Assembly: GCA_030770545.1 (NCBI GenBank)
Contig: CM061099.1
Coordinates: 10,001-74,000 of the forward strand
DNA length: 64,000 nt
Source of the DNA: Macropodus opercularis
Lineage: Eukaryota > Chordata > Actinopteri > Anabantiformes > Osphronemidae
Direction of reading: 5' to 3'
The translations under genes were made by a program, and so were the position numbers. The notes below the pieces were generated by a model. It did no database searches. It worked only from the letters and a program-made list of their open reading frames with translations, and was not told the origin of the DNA. Shown here one piece after another: positions 48,176-59,600 of the stretch. The stretch's first letter is position 1. Each line of letters starts with the position of its first letter.

Positions 48176-49200
48176 GTGATGCCTCTTGGACATCGTCTTA
48201 TCTTTTGGGAAACGCATGTGTCATCTACCTGCTGCATCGGGCGCTGACTCACCTGGAGGCCATCAGAACCGCTGTCAGGGTCATGTTCTTTTACTTCTCC
48301 AGCACCTTCAACACCAGTGGACCAGCACTTCTGAGACAGAACCTGGAAGGAGCCGCAGTGGATGGACAACTGCTGGCGTGGACAACTGATCCCTCACCAA
48401 CAGGCCACAGTACGTGAGGCGACCAACTGTGGTCTGAGGTGCTGGTTTCCAGCTCTGGGCTCCTCAGGGGACGTTCTCTCACCGTCCTCTTCACACACAA
48501 CACCAGCAGTCGTGGCCTCCAGAAGCTCTCAGAGGATTCGGCCATTGTTGGCTGTGAGTCTGAGGGGAACGAGCTGGATACGGGTCGTCATCGGGGACTT
48601 GGTGGACTGGTGTGAGAGCAACAACCTGCTTAAACACCAGGAGGACGAAGGAGATGGAGGAAACCATCACATCACACACCGGTGAGATTCCAGGGCTCAG
48701 ACATGGAGACAGTGGACAGTTTAAAGGACCTGGTGTTCACCTCAACCGTGATCTGGACTGGACTCACAACAGTGACGTCCTGCACTAGAAGGACCAACGT
48801 GGCTCCAGCTGCTGAGACTGACTCCTCTGCAGGGAGCAGCCTCTGTGAGGACACTCTGTGACTCTGTGACTCTGTGGCCTCTGCTCTCACTACGCTGTGT
48901 CTGTGGGAGCAGGCAGCAGGACACAAAGAGACTCCACCATCCGGTCAGGAAGGAGTGGTACGGCAGACCTTCATTCCCACTGCTGTGAGACTGTACAACC
49001 AATCAACCAGCGTACAACTAACGGCCCCACCCTGCACATTATTTTGTATAGTTTGTTGGACATTTATGTGTTTTTTTGTAATTGTAAATATGTAAGATGG
49101 ATCTTTCTTTGCACACTTTCATTGTATTGCACCTTCATGGTGTAGTACGGTTTTTGTAGCTGTTGTAACAATTGAATTATTTATCTTACCTTGTGTATAT
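48176..49200 (+). pseudogene. Decayed LINE reverse transcriptase and 3' tail
   Basis: Plus-strand segments in shifting frames resemble a teleost non-LTR retrotransposon reverse transcriptase. A VMFFYFSSTFNT box (about 48,280-48,315) has Tyr where the catalytic Asp is expected. A KLSEDSAIVGC box (about 48,523-48,555) has Glu in place of the first Asp of the F/YxDD motif. Further on are DLVDWCESNNL and, near 48,960-49,000, the C-terminal RQTFIPTAVRLYN. The 3' tail (49,013-49,180) ends CTGTTGTAACAATTGA and matches the LINE tail at 25,378-25,574. Frameshifts, internal deletion and lost catalytic residues show that it is dead. Confidence 0.7.
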
Positions 49201-49303
49201 ATGAGCTAATGCATTAATGCATAATTATTATTTTTTTAAATAGTGAATTAATGTTGAATGTATTAGGTTGAAATAAAAAAACCTAAACAAATAAATGATG
49301 CTT

Positions 49304-49309
49304 TTTATT
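49304..49309 (-). terminator. Polyadenylation signal of copy II
   Basis: The minus-strand hexamer AATAAA lies within GCAATAAAAAG, about 180 bp downstream of the copy II stop codon. The homologous signal of copy III is at 56,401-56,406. Confidence 0.55.
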
Positions 49310-49488
49310 GCAATAAAACAAAGAACAACTCAGGAACATTTTTTGTTGCCCTCACTAAACATGACATCTTAATTATAACTGCAGACGTCAAGATAGAGAC
49401 GGCCTGAACACTGCTTAGATGTAATATGGTCATGGTTTTGATAACTAAAGAGAATTCTCTGGAACCTCCTCATATGTGCCGTCAACTA

Positions 49489-49770
49489 TTAACTCTCTTC
49501 TGGGTTCTCCTCAGCTGAGGTATTAGTCTTTTGCTTTGGTGGGGTTTCTTGAACCCATTCATGTGTGAATGGGATTTCTAGCTGTGGAACACATTCTGGG
49601 TTCTCCTCAGCTGAGGTATTAGCCTTTTGCTTTGGTGGGGTTTCTTGAACCCATTCATGTGTGAATGGGATTTCTAGCTGTGGAACACATTCTGGGTTCT
49701 CCTCAGCTGAGGTATTAGTCTTTTGCTTTGGTGGGGTTTCTTGAACCCATTCACGTGTAAACACATTTTT
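49489..49770 (-). repeat. C-terminal 96-bp (32-residue) coding repeats in copy II
   Basis: The end of the copy II protein repeats a 32-residue unit containing ENPECVPQLEIPFTHEWVQE and TPPKQK(T/A)NTSAE. There are two full copies, a related first copy (GKNVFTREWVQE) and a terminal stub. DNA units are 96 bp and nearly identical (TCTGGGTTCTCCTCAGCTGA recurs). Copy III lacks the whole block. Confidence 0.9.
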
Positions 49771-52700
49771 TCCCTCAGTAACACATTCTGCGTTGTCTTT
49801 AGCTGTGGCGTCAGCAATGTTCTTCTCTGAAGTCTCACATTCCACTGTGTGCTGTTTCACACAGCATCCTTGGGGTGTCAGCGTGTCCTCTTTAGTTTGC
49901 TCCACATGGGGCACACTTCCTGTGGCCATCACCGTCAGGGGCTCAGGCACACATTGTGGCACATGCTTAGCTTTGGGTGTTACCATGCATTGCTTCTTAG
50001 CCTGTGCTGCTTCCGGATTCATTGGATCATCAAACTGTTCTTTCTTACGTCTCATGCTTAGTCTGCCTTTAGGCTTGTTCATATAATAATCTACAATAGG
50101 TTGGTGCAACCTGTCCATTACAACAAAGCACTTGGAAATTTGCTGCTTATTTGTGTCATGTTTAAATCTCCTCTGTTTCTTCCTGCAGAACTTCAAGTCC
50201 TCAGAAGATGGTGCTGAGCTTGGTTCACACTCGTTATGATAAATAGGCTCCTCACTCTCTGAGCTGCTACCTGGTGTCTCATCTGAGGAGGAATCCTCCA
50301 CATCTAAACGAAGTTCATCCATTTGTGAGCACTTTGCAGCAGCCTTCTTCAGGGCCTTCAATCTCAGTTGTCTTGTTTTGTAGATGGTCTCCTCATCTGG
50401 AAGAGCCACATAAAATCTTTCTGCTGTGCTGGGATCATGGCACATCGATTTTGCCACCTGCCTTCGCTCCTTTTCAGTGAGGTGTTGACTGGCCTTAAAA
50501 CCCCAAATAAAGATTTTGTTAATATATCAAAACAGTCCTTTTTTAAATGCATCTACATAATAATTATTATCTTACAGTATCTTCTTAGTACCACCTAAAA
50601 TGTGTGCACACCAAATGTGGTGGTTTTACCTCGCTCTAAACGCCAACATCATTTCACTTCCAAGCCAAACATTTTCTCCTACAGCCCGATTCCAACATAA
50701 ATTCTTACCTGAGTAGAAACACTGCTCCGGATCTTGTTGAATGTGATGGTACCTGTCATACCAGCGTCAAACCAAGCCAGCTGGAGGAAGTGAGAGGGGT
50801 GCTGAACCTGTTTACCAAAAACTGTGTGAAACACATAATGGGTTCCTTGACTTAGAGCGCAGCACTTGCCCTTGCTCAGGTGTTGAAGCCATCCGAACTC
50901 CTCAGCATTAAGGCTGAGTGCAGCTTGTCCAAATGATTGTGTTGTTTTGTGGTCATCCACCTTGGGAAATAAAAAACAGAAAATTAGCAATCACGGTGGT
51001 TAGATTGACTCACTAATGAGTGTTGCTGACTTCATTAGATTCAACTTTATTGTCATCACATACTAGTACAAGGCAACGAAGTGCAGTTTAGTGCAATAAG
51101 CAGCAAGTGCAGGATATAGAAATGTGCAGAAGAGAATATGGATGATTTTTACTGACGGATATGCTACACACACACACTATACAGGTTGTTATTAACTATA
51201 ATTAGAAAAGAACATAATATACAGGTTGCCAACTATAACCAGAAATTTACAAATAGATAAAGATGTATACTGCTTGTTATAGTGGTCAGGAATATGTAAG
51301 TAGATATGATATACAGGTTGGTATTTACAAATATAAATGTGCAATAGATACGTGCATTTACAGGTGAGTATGTACAGTGTGGTGTAATGATTATGTGCAA
51401 TATTAAGCTCTTGTAAGCTCAAGAACCAGGGTTGGATCAAACAGCCGCAGACAGACGATAAATCACAACACGCTTCATCCACATGAACGGTTGGATGAAC
51501 GTGTCCATCATAGACCCACACGTGTTCATTGCTTGGATGTAACACCTACGAAGGCTGTTTGATCCAACCCTGGTGTCTGTTTTTCAGCTCTAGCTAGTTT
51601 ACAATGGGGTCGTTTTGACCCCTCAAAGGCTGCACGAGGGTTAAACAGACTTACCAGAACTTGGAACTTTCCACGACTCCAGCTGGTACAGCCCAGCACA
51701 CTTTCCTTGGTCATGTTAGTGAACACAACAGATCTGTGCCCAGTCAGGATGGAAAGGTAGCCCATGATGTAGCCAGTCACTAGACAATGCTCATGCTGCT
51801 GAATTCCAGGACAGCTCAACCGTTCTACAAAACACAGTAAGAAGTAAATACAGCTCATTAGGAAGCTTAACTACCAGACAATCAGTAAAATGTGCAAACT
51901 TAGGTCGTTACCAAACAGTTTAGGAATATTTTTCCTGGCAGCCACCATGAATGTGTTTTCTGTGACTGCATCTAGCTGGTTTGCTGTGAAAACAATGTGA
52001 CAGGTGTGATATTCCAAGTAAGAATTTCTTCAGATGACAAAATACATACAGGACACTAAACCATCACTACACACTATCAGATGTACAGACAGTGTCAACA
52101 TCTACCTGTTTTTTGGCGCATCACTTTCTGTCGGTGGACTGCCACTTTCCTTTGGACCTCAGCCTGGATCCTTTTGATTTCATACTGAATATTGCCCAAT
52201 TCTTTTTGTTTAAGCTTACTAGCTTTCTGAAATGAGTTTTCCACATGTTTGATAAACATGATCACGTTGGACAACATGTTTTTCATTGATGTGGGTGCAT
52301 AGCCCGTTTTAGCCAGGTAAGTCGGCCAACTATGAAAGAAGGTACACAGTTACAAGTTACTTATTTTACTTCCAAGTCGCCCTCAGACAACACATTCCAT
52401 AATTTAACATCCAAATTTTATCCCATTCCGAATCAATTGTGCCTGGATAACCCTGATATTGATTTGCTTTAGATCAAGTATTTGAAAATTACTCACATGC
52501 GCAACTTGTCCATTTGGTTTAGGAACCTCAGGTCATGGCAGACGGATCTGGAAGGTAGACCGGATGCCATGTACAGACAAAAGCGAAGAGCATGGCTTGA
52601 TGACTGCTTTGCATTGTCCTTGTCTTTTCTTCCTGTACGTGGGCCCAAACGAAACCTGGCAAAGTCTTCAATAATGTTTTCTGCATTCAAGAAAAACACA

Positions 52701-54130
52701 TTTACAGTACAGTCGCACAAAATCCAAGACATCTCCTAAAGTTCTAATGGAAATGAAAAATGGACTCACCAAATAAACATCTGTCTTTTTTTCCTTTGGC
52801 TAAGTGTTGTCCCTTATGAGCCGACACAGGAGGCTGATGTGTTATGCTTATCGGCGTCTGTGGCTGCACCGTTGTCATCTCATTCACCCTTTTCTCCAGC
52901 ATCTGTAATCTAGATTCAAACTCTTCCCAGCGGGAGTTGCACAAGCATACCTTGGACAATGAGCCAACAGAAGTTTCACTATGGCCACTCAATTGTCCTG
53001 GAAGGTTGGATGACAGCAGCTCACTCTCAAAGGATGCAGGAGTAATGGATGCAGGCAGCGAGGTGGAAGAACATTGGTGGAGAGGAGAGGAAAAGGTGTC
53101 GCAGGACCCAGAAACAGGAGTTGAAGGAAGTGGGCGACTGGTATCCTGATGAGTGTCACTGGAGGACTGGATTAACTCTTCATTCAGAAGAGGCACTGGG
53201 GTAGAACACCTGGGCGTGGAGTGGTCTTCAGTGGGACGATTATAGCACAAGTCATCTGACTTCCATCCCTCCAACTGCGTGTCAAATGGCTCCACAAGCT
53301 GTTCATCACGAACACTTGGAGCACAGTGGTCTATAAGGAAATGTGCAAGTTTCAGATGAAAACCCAGTGGTTCCAAACTTCAGTAGAATAAATAACATCA
53401 TTGGGTGTAAATGGAAACCCTTACAAATTGTAGTTTATTACTCAAGTTAATAGGATGCCATTAGATGACTTTTCTGATATGGACCAAAAAACATAAGCAC
53501 CACTTACCAGTACCGTGTTCAGCAATACTGCCCATGTCCAGCGTTGAAACCAGGGGCACATCTGGGTTAGATTCCCTTAACTTCGCCAGCTCTTTGACTA
53601 TAGCTGCCCTCTTAGCTTCCTTCATTACTGGTTCTCGGTCCTATCAACGTTATTTGACTTTAGATTAAACTGAGTTTAGAGGGAGAAACATTTTTAAACA
53701 CAAAGTGAACTTATGTACTTTTGCTGAACCCATGTTGTGTAAGTCCTGGAGGTGTTTATCAAGGCGAACTAGGGTCTTCTTTCCACAGATTTCACAATCC
53801 AGGGTTTTTGTAGTTCTGTGGTGGGAAACGAAAACAACTCATGAAAGACCACCACATAATTAATATAATAACATTATGTATGTATATATAAATATCAGAC
53901 AACAATGTTAATCTCACCGTGCATTCCCATATTTCATGAGAAGCTTAAACTCTTCTTTGTTTGGAATAGTGTGGGACACGTTCAGGTGCTGCTTTAGATT
54001 GGAATAGTTTCCAAAGCAAAGTCCGCACAACTTGTCAGCCTGTGGACCAATCATAGAGACAAAACACATTGAGGTTCCAGGTCTCCAGCAAAATATTACA
54101 GTAAACACACTGTTTTAATGTACTTACCAT
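49489..54130 (-). CDS. Copy II: zinc-finger/tyrosine-recombinase-like protein, 940 aa
   Basis: Eleven coding exons, in transcript order, are 54,128-54,130 (ATG; exon to 54,156), 53,918-54,039, 53,719-53,815, 53,508-53,640, 52,770-53,330, 52,497-52,680, 52,106-52,329, 51,912-51,983, 51,655-51,824, 50,709-50,960 and 49,489-50,493. All borders are GT/AG, phases agree, and the sum is 941 codons including stop. Domains: two C2H2-like fingers (residues about 5-23 and 48-67); a basic helical linker (75-118); a Ser/Pro-rich segment with a coiled coil (119-305); a conserved basic region (306-366); a helical domain like a recombinase core-binding domain (367-441); and a catalytic-like domain (466-640) with Arg496 (LTGHR), Lys527 (VDDHKT), Arg600 (FNKIR, Asn where His is usual), His625 and Tyr634 (CHDPSTAERFY). 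The tail is acidic, then Lys-rich, with 32-residue repeats. The fold assignment is from motif order. A Crypton-like or domesticated recombinase is inferred. Nuclear DNA binding is likely. Confidence 0.72.
51033..51420. mobile_element. Dispersed teleost repeat in copy II intron
   Basis: The element begins AGATTCAACTTTATTGTCATC and continues with ACAAGGCAACGAAGTGCAGTT. It has several internal ATATACAGGTTG-type short repeats. I recognise the opening as a dispersed fish repeat, often found as the end of a retroelement. A duplicate lies at 57,601-57,988. Confidence 0.6.
51425..51574. mobile_element. MITE-like element with 22-bp perfect inverted ends
   Basis: ACCAGGGTTGGATCAAACAGCC at 51,425-51,446 is perfectly inverted at 51,553-51,574, enclosing about 106 bp. 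The length and termini suggest a non-autonomous DNA transposon. The CAGGGTTGG-type end is reminiscent of hAT elements, but no 8-bp target duplication is visible. It lies in the intron just before the catalytic Lys/Arg exon. Confidence 0.75.
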
Positions 54131-54267
54131 TTTGTCACGCTGGATTTGCAGAATACCTGTCACAGTGATTTAAGAGAAACAAACAGTTTAATTGTGGAAA
54201 AGGGAGGAAATATGAAAAAATAAGAACTCTTTCAGGAGCATGCTGAAATAATGTATAAGCGACGTAC

Positions 54268-54353
54268 GTAGACAAAGCAAGCACAATTAACGTTGTCTGG
54301 ATAATCATCCAGGTGAGGTTGTCTGAAAGCTGAGTCATGGCAAGTGGACGTGT
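54268..54353 (-). other. 5' leader exon with short upstream frame, copy II
   Basis: This is an 86-nt exon (TTTTCAG/ACACGTCC to GTCTAC/GTACGTCGC on the minus strand). Spliced between the first exon (ending ATG) and the 29-nt exon, it gives a 36-codon upstream frame with a hydrophobic stretch (WMIIQTTLIVLALST) that stops at TGA four bases before the main ATG. Confidence 0.45.
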
Positions 54354-54522
54354 CTGAAAATCTTACTCCAAAGGCAGAAATCCACTTGCCATGACGTGTT
54401 AACATTAGACTTTTTTCCATGGTTTCCAAATAGCCAATACATCATGATCTCAGAATTGGCCGTTTGTGGTCTTATGTCACCACCTACTGGTCAAACTAAA
54501 GTTGGACTTTAAGTTTGAATCT

Positions 54523-55485
54523 TTTTTAAATCTTTATTATTATAGTTCTTCCGTTAGTTCTTCCGTACACTTTTCAACATTTAACTTTGGCCGCACCGTT
54601 CGAGCTATAGGAACCGTTCAAATATCAAAATGTTCAGCTTTTCCGGGAATCAAGGGCTTCCATTTTGCTTATTGATATCTTTTATACTTTTTGAAATATT
54701 AAGCTCTTTTCAAAAGTTTTTCCCCATTGAAAAGGAATGGAAAGCTCGTATGGAGCAACTGGACTCTCCCGCATTAGACAGCGGTTCAAATCCCACTGAG
54801 GGCATCTAAGCCTTTGCAAGCAACTCATCTATTAAACCAGTCCTCAAGCAGGTCTACACATGTTCCTATCACTACTGTACTGCTTAAACAAATGCTCCTC
54901 ACTGTGGGAACTCTGAGTTCAAATCCCAATCTTGGCATGATGTACAAGTAAGATGTTGACATTTTAAAACTACAATTATACTTTTGTAATAATAATGCTT
55001 TTGAACTAAACTTTTACCACTTTTATCAATCTATTTCAACTTTCTTCAACTGCTTCAACTTCTGCAAACATCCAAACAATTCCTATTCTTCTATGTTTTA
55101 ACTGCTTCAGCTGTCTGGTATTAGCTTGTCACTGTTGTAGTGGTTAAGCAACTGCTCTCTTCTCTAGGAATCCTGAGTTCAAATCCCACTGTGGGCATGC
55201 TATAAAAGTAATATACATGACAATTCCAAAGTTGGAGCAATTTTGGCAATGTATTTCAATTTGTTCAACTCTTTCTACTTCTTCTTTCTACTTCTCCTAT
55301 GGTCCTCTAGCTATTTGTCCTCTGTGCTGCTCAATAGTGTAATTTCTTCTACAAACATTCAAACAAATTGTGCTCTGTTCAGCTATGTTTTAATTGCTTC
55401 AGCAGTTTTAGCAATACTATGGAATTCATTCAGCATGGCAGCATTCACAGTGGATCTTCCTATGGAAATGCTTCATCTAGTTTGA
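54523..55485. mobile_element. About 960-bp insertion in the copy II 5' intron
   Basis: Copies I' and III read GAATCTGGAAATTGAGTTGATTTG here, whereas copy II has about 960 bp between GAATCT and TTTGATTTG. The insert opens with TTCTTCCGTTAGTTCTTCCG and CACTTTTCAACATTTAAC. It contains three spaced GTTCAAATCCCA-type words resembling tRNA B boxes (about 54,785, 54,910 and 55,172), one preceded by an A-box-like TAGTGGTTAAGC. This looks like a composite non-autonomous repeat. Confidence 0.6.
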
Positions 55486-56013
55486 TTTGATTTGAAGGTT
55501 GGATGAGGCTACTTTACTGGTTGCTCACAATCTAAACTTGAAGTTGGATAATAAGGCATTATATAACCTATAGAAATATTGTTTTATGGTATATACACAT
55601 ATACTATTACAACTTGGAATTACACTATTATTATAATTAAAGTCCACTTTCCGACACTGTTTATGTTGTTTATCATGTTATAAGTAGGACAAGCATGACT
55701 ATAAATCAAAATTGCTGTGCTTGCTTCATGTCCAAATCTTTTTTGTTCATGTTTAGAGTGTCTGTACATTTTATTTACATGTACAGACAAACATTTGGTG
55801 AGTAGTAGCAAGTTCACAAATACATCTAAGTCATAACATGTTCATGTCCTAAACTTTGACAATTAAAAAAATATATATTCTAAGATCAAAGCTGTTATAA
55901 CAACACTGGTAATTGCTACATAGGGATGTTACACACTGCTATAAGTCAAAAAGTTATGGATTAGAGCATCATTTCTATCAGAACATTTGATCAACTAGAG
56001 ACCTATTACTCAC

Positions 56014-56090
56014 CATGTGCTTCCTACTTCTGCTGCACTTCTCTCACTTCCCACTTCCTTTGTACAGAGGAAGTCCAGGTTTTCATTTAC
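56014..56090 (-). promoter_or_regulatory. First exon/5' leader, copy II
   Basis: The minus-strand segment ends GGAAGCACATG/GTGAGTAAT and is nearly identical to the first exons of copies I' and III. Upstream similarity to those copies stops at about 56,130, so the promoter region of copy II differs from theirs. Confidence 0.45.
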
Positions 56091-56130
56091 ATGTATAGAC
56101 TAAAATCTGGAAAATAAATGCATTACATAT

Positions 56131-56400
56131 ATATGTGGAGCTGATGCATTCCAAACACATTTGTCAGATATGTTCTTCAATTTAGTCATCGGTTTTAATT
56201 CATTACACATGTATGCATTGTTGTTGTTGTTTTTTTCATTTATAATTATAGCTCCATAGATATAGATTTATATTATATATGGAGCTCATTCTGAACACAT
56301 TTGTTAGAGATGATTTTGTAGTAATTGATTAATCATAAAATTGTATTATTGTTGACTGTATTGTGCAGAAATAAAGAACAAAACAAATATGCCACACTTT
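56131..56400. other. Intergenic spacer between copies II and III
   Basis: Very AT-rich. It contains two related phrases about 125 bp apart (TATATGTGGAGCTGATGCATT and TATATATGGAGCTCATTCTG, each followed by GAACACATTTGT-like sequence), which suggests a small tandem duplication. No gene is seen. Confidence 0.5.
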
Positions 56401-56406
56401 TTTATT
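56401..56406 (-). terminator. Polyadenylation signal of copy III
   Basis: The minus-strand AATAAA in GCAATAAAAAA is homologous to the signal of copy II at 49,304, and lies about 270 bp downstream of the copy III stop codon. Confidence 0.5.
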
Positions 56407-56674
56407 GCAATAGAACAAAGAACAACAAAGGAACATTTTTTGTTGCCCTTGCTAAACATTATATCTTTACTTATAACTTGTGCAGAAGTAAATAACTAGA
56501 GCCCTGAACTCCCCTGAGATTGAGTTTGAGCAAAACATAGTCATGGTATTGTTGGCTAAACAGAATTCCCTGGAACTTCCTAATGTTTACAATCAACTAT
56601 TAGATCTGCAAGGGTCTCAGGAAGAAAATACAGGTCTTCCTCAGCTGATTCAGAACAGACTGCCTTGTTAGAGA

Positions 56675-59600
56675 TTACAACTTCAGTCGCTTTTTCATCT
56701 GGGAACTACCAGCTGATGGCAGCCCTGATGATGGAGAAGGCTCACACTCACAATCATCTTCACCTCCCTGTTTAAATCTCCTCTGTTTCTTCCTGCAGAA
56801 CTTCAAGTCCTCAGAAGATGGTGCTGAGCTTGGTTCACACTCGTTATGATAAATAGGCTCCTCACTCTCTGAGCTGCTACCTGGTGTCTCATCTGAGGAG
56901 GAATCCTCCTCATCCAAACGAAGTTCATCCTTTTGAGAGCACTTTGCAGCGGCCTTCAATCTCAGTTGTCTTGGTTTGTAGATGGTTTCTTCTTCTGCTG
57001 TGCTGGGATCATGGCACATCGATTTTGCCACCTGCTCCTTTTCAGTGAGGTGTTGACTGGTCTTAAAACCCCAAATAAAGATTTTGTTAATATATCAAAA
57101 CAGTCCTTTTTTAAATGCATCTACATAAGAATTATTATCTTACAGTATCTTCTTAGTACCACCTAAAATGTGTGCACACCAAATGTGGTGGTTTTACCTC
57201 GCTCTAAACGCCAACATCATTTCACTTCCAAGCCAAACATTTTCTCCTACAGCCCGATTCCAACATAAATTCTTACCTGAGTAGAAACACTGCTCCGGAT
57301 CTTGTTGAATGTGATGGTACCTGTCATACCAGCGTCAAACCAAGCCAGCTGGAGGAAGTGAGAGGGGTGCTGAACCTGTTTACCAAAAACTGTGTGAAAC
57401 ACATAATGGGTTCCTTGACTTAGAGCGCAGCACTTGCCCTTGCTCAGGTGTTGAAGCCATCCGAACTCCTCAGCATTAAGGCTGAGTGCAGCTTGTCCAA
57501 ATGATTGTGTTGTTTTGTGGTCATCCACCTTGGGAAATAAAAAACAGAAAATTAGCAATCACGGTGGTTAGATTGACTCACTAATGAGTGTTGCTGACTT
57601 CATTAGATTCAACTTTATTGTCATCACATACTAGTACAAGGCAACGAAGTGCAGTTTAGTGCAATAAGCAGCAAGTGCAGGATATAGAAATGTGCAGAAG
57701 AGAATATGGATGATTTTTACTGACGGATATGCTACACACACACACTATACAGGTTGTTATTAACTATAATTAGAAAAGAACATAATATACAGGTTGCCAA
57801 CTATAACCAGAAATTTACAAATAGATAAAGATGTATACTGCTTGTTATAGTGGTCAGGAATATGTAAGTAGATATGATATACAGGTTGGTATTTACAAAT
57901 ATAAATGTGCAATAGATACGTGCATTTACAGGTGAGTATGTACAGTGTGGTGTAATGATTATGTGCAATATTAAGCTCTTGTAAGCTCAAGAACCAGGGT
58001 TGGATCAAACAGCCGCAGACAGACGATAAATCACAACACGCTTCATCCACATGAACGGTTGGATGAACGTGTCCATCATAGACCCACACGTGTTCATTGC
58101 TTGGATGTAACACCTACGAAGGCTGTTTGATCCAACCCTGGTGTCTGTTTTTCAGCTCTAGCTAGTTTACAATGGGGTCGTTTTGACCCCTCAAAGGCTG
58201 CACGAGGGTTAAACAGACTTACCAGAACTTGGAACTTTCCACGACTCCAGCTGGTACAGCCCAGCACACTTTCCTTGGTCATGTTAGTGAACACAACAGA
58301 TCTGTGCCCAGTCAGGATGGAAAGGTAGCCCATGATGTAGCCAGTCACTAGACAATGGTCATGCTGCTGAATTCCAGGACAGCTCAACCGTTCTACAAAA
58401 CACAGTAAGAAGTAAATACAGCTCATTAGGAAGCTTAACTACCAGACAATCAGTAAAATGTGCAAACTTAGGTCGTTACCAAACAGTTTAGGAATATTTT
58501 TCCTGGCAGCCACCATGAATGTGTTTTCTGTGACTGCATCTAGCTGGTTTGCTGTGAAAACAATGTGACAGGTGTGATATTCCAAGTAAGAATTTCTTCA
58601 GATGACAAAATACATACAGGACACTAAACCATCACTACACACTATCAGATGTACAGACAGTGTCAACATCTACCTGTTTTTTGGCGCATCACTTTCTGTC
58701 GGTGGACTGCCACTTTCCTTTGGACCTCAGCCTGGATCCTTTCCATTTCATACTGAATATTGCCCAATTCTTTTTGTTTAAGCTTACTAGCTTTCTGAAA
58801 TGAGTTTTCCACATGTTTGATAAACATGATCACGTTGGACAACATGTTTTTCAATGATGTGGGTGCATAGCCCTTTTTAGCCAGGTAAGTCGGCCAACTA
58901 TGAAAGAAGGTACACAGTTACAAGTTACTTATTTTACTTCCAAGTCGCCCTCAGACAACACATTCCATAATTTAACATCCAAATTTTATCCCATTCCGAA
59001 TCAATTGTGCCTGGATAACCCTGATATTGATTTGCTTTAGATCAAGTATTTGAAAATTACTCACATGCGCAACTTGTCCATTTGGTTTAGGAACCTCAGG
59101 TCATGGCAGACAGATCTGGAAGGTAGACCGGATGCCATGTACAGACAAAAGCGAAGAGCATGGCTTGATGACTGCTTTGCATTGTCCTTGTCTTTTCTTC
59201 CTGTACGTGGGCCCAAACGAAACCTGGCAAAGTCTTCAATAATGTTTTCTGCATTCAAGAAAAACACATTTACAGTACAGTCGCACAAAATCCAAGACAT
59301 CTCCTAAAGTTCTAATGGAAATGAAAAATGGACTCACCAAATAAACATCTGTCTTTTTTTCCTTTGGCTAAGTGTTGTCCCTTATGAGCCGACACAGGAG
59401 GCTGATGTGTTATGCTTATCGGCGTCTGTGGCTGCACCGTTGTCATCTCATTCACCCTTTTCTCCAGCATCTGTAATCTAGATTCAAACTCTTCCCAGCG
59501 GGAGTTGCACAAGCATACCTTGGACAATGAGCCAACAGAAGTTTCACTATGGCCACTCAATTGTCCTGGAAGGTTGGATGACAGCAGCTCACTCTCAAAG

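Larger units (their letters stand above)
44918..49012. repeat. Segmental duplication block A, left copy
   Basis: This block matches 59,906-64,000 at a constant offset of 14,988 bp with very few differences (for example TGTGAGACTG versus TGTTAGACTG near 48,986/63,974). It carries the 5' half of a recombinase-like gene, a tRNA-like repeat, satellite relics and a decayed LINE. The match still continues at the window end. The left edge at 44,918 is an abrupt fusion of sequence from two different parts of the gene. Confidence 0.93.
50510..53840. repeat. Segmental duplication block B, left copy
   Basis: This block matches about 57,078-60,408 at a constant offset of 6,568 bp with only scattered substitutions. 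It covers the copy II exons from the second zinc finger to the catalytic domain and all the introns between. Similarity continues more weakly into the last exon, where copy III has several in-frame deletions. Confidence 0.93.

Noticed and set aside
48139..48545. Overlapping short frames on both strands in the LINE remnant
   Set aside because: They are fragments or shadows of the decayed plus-strand reverse transcriptase; none is a separate gene.
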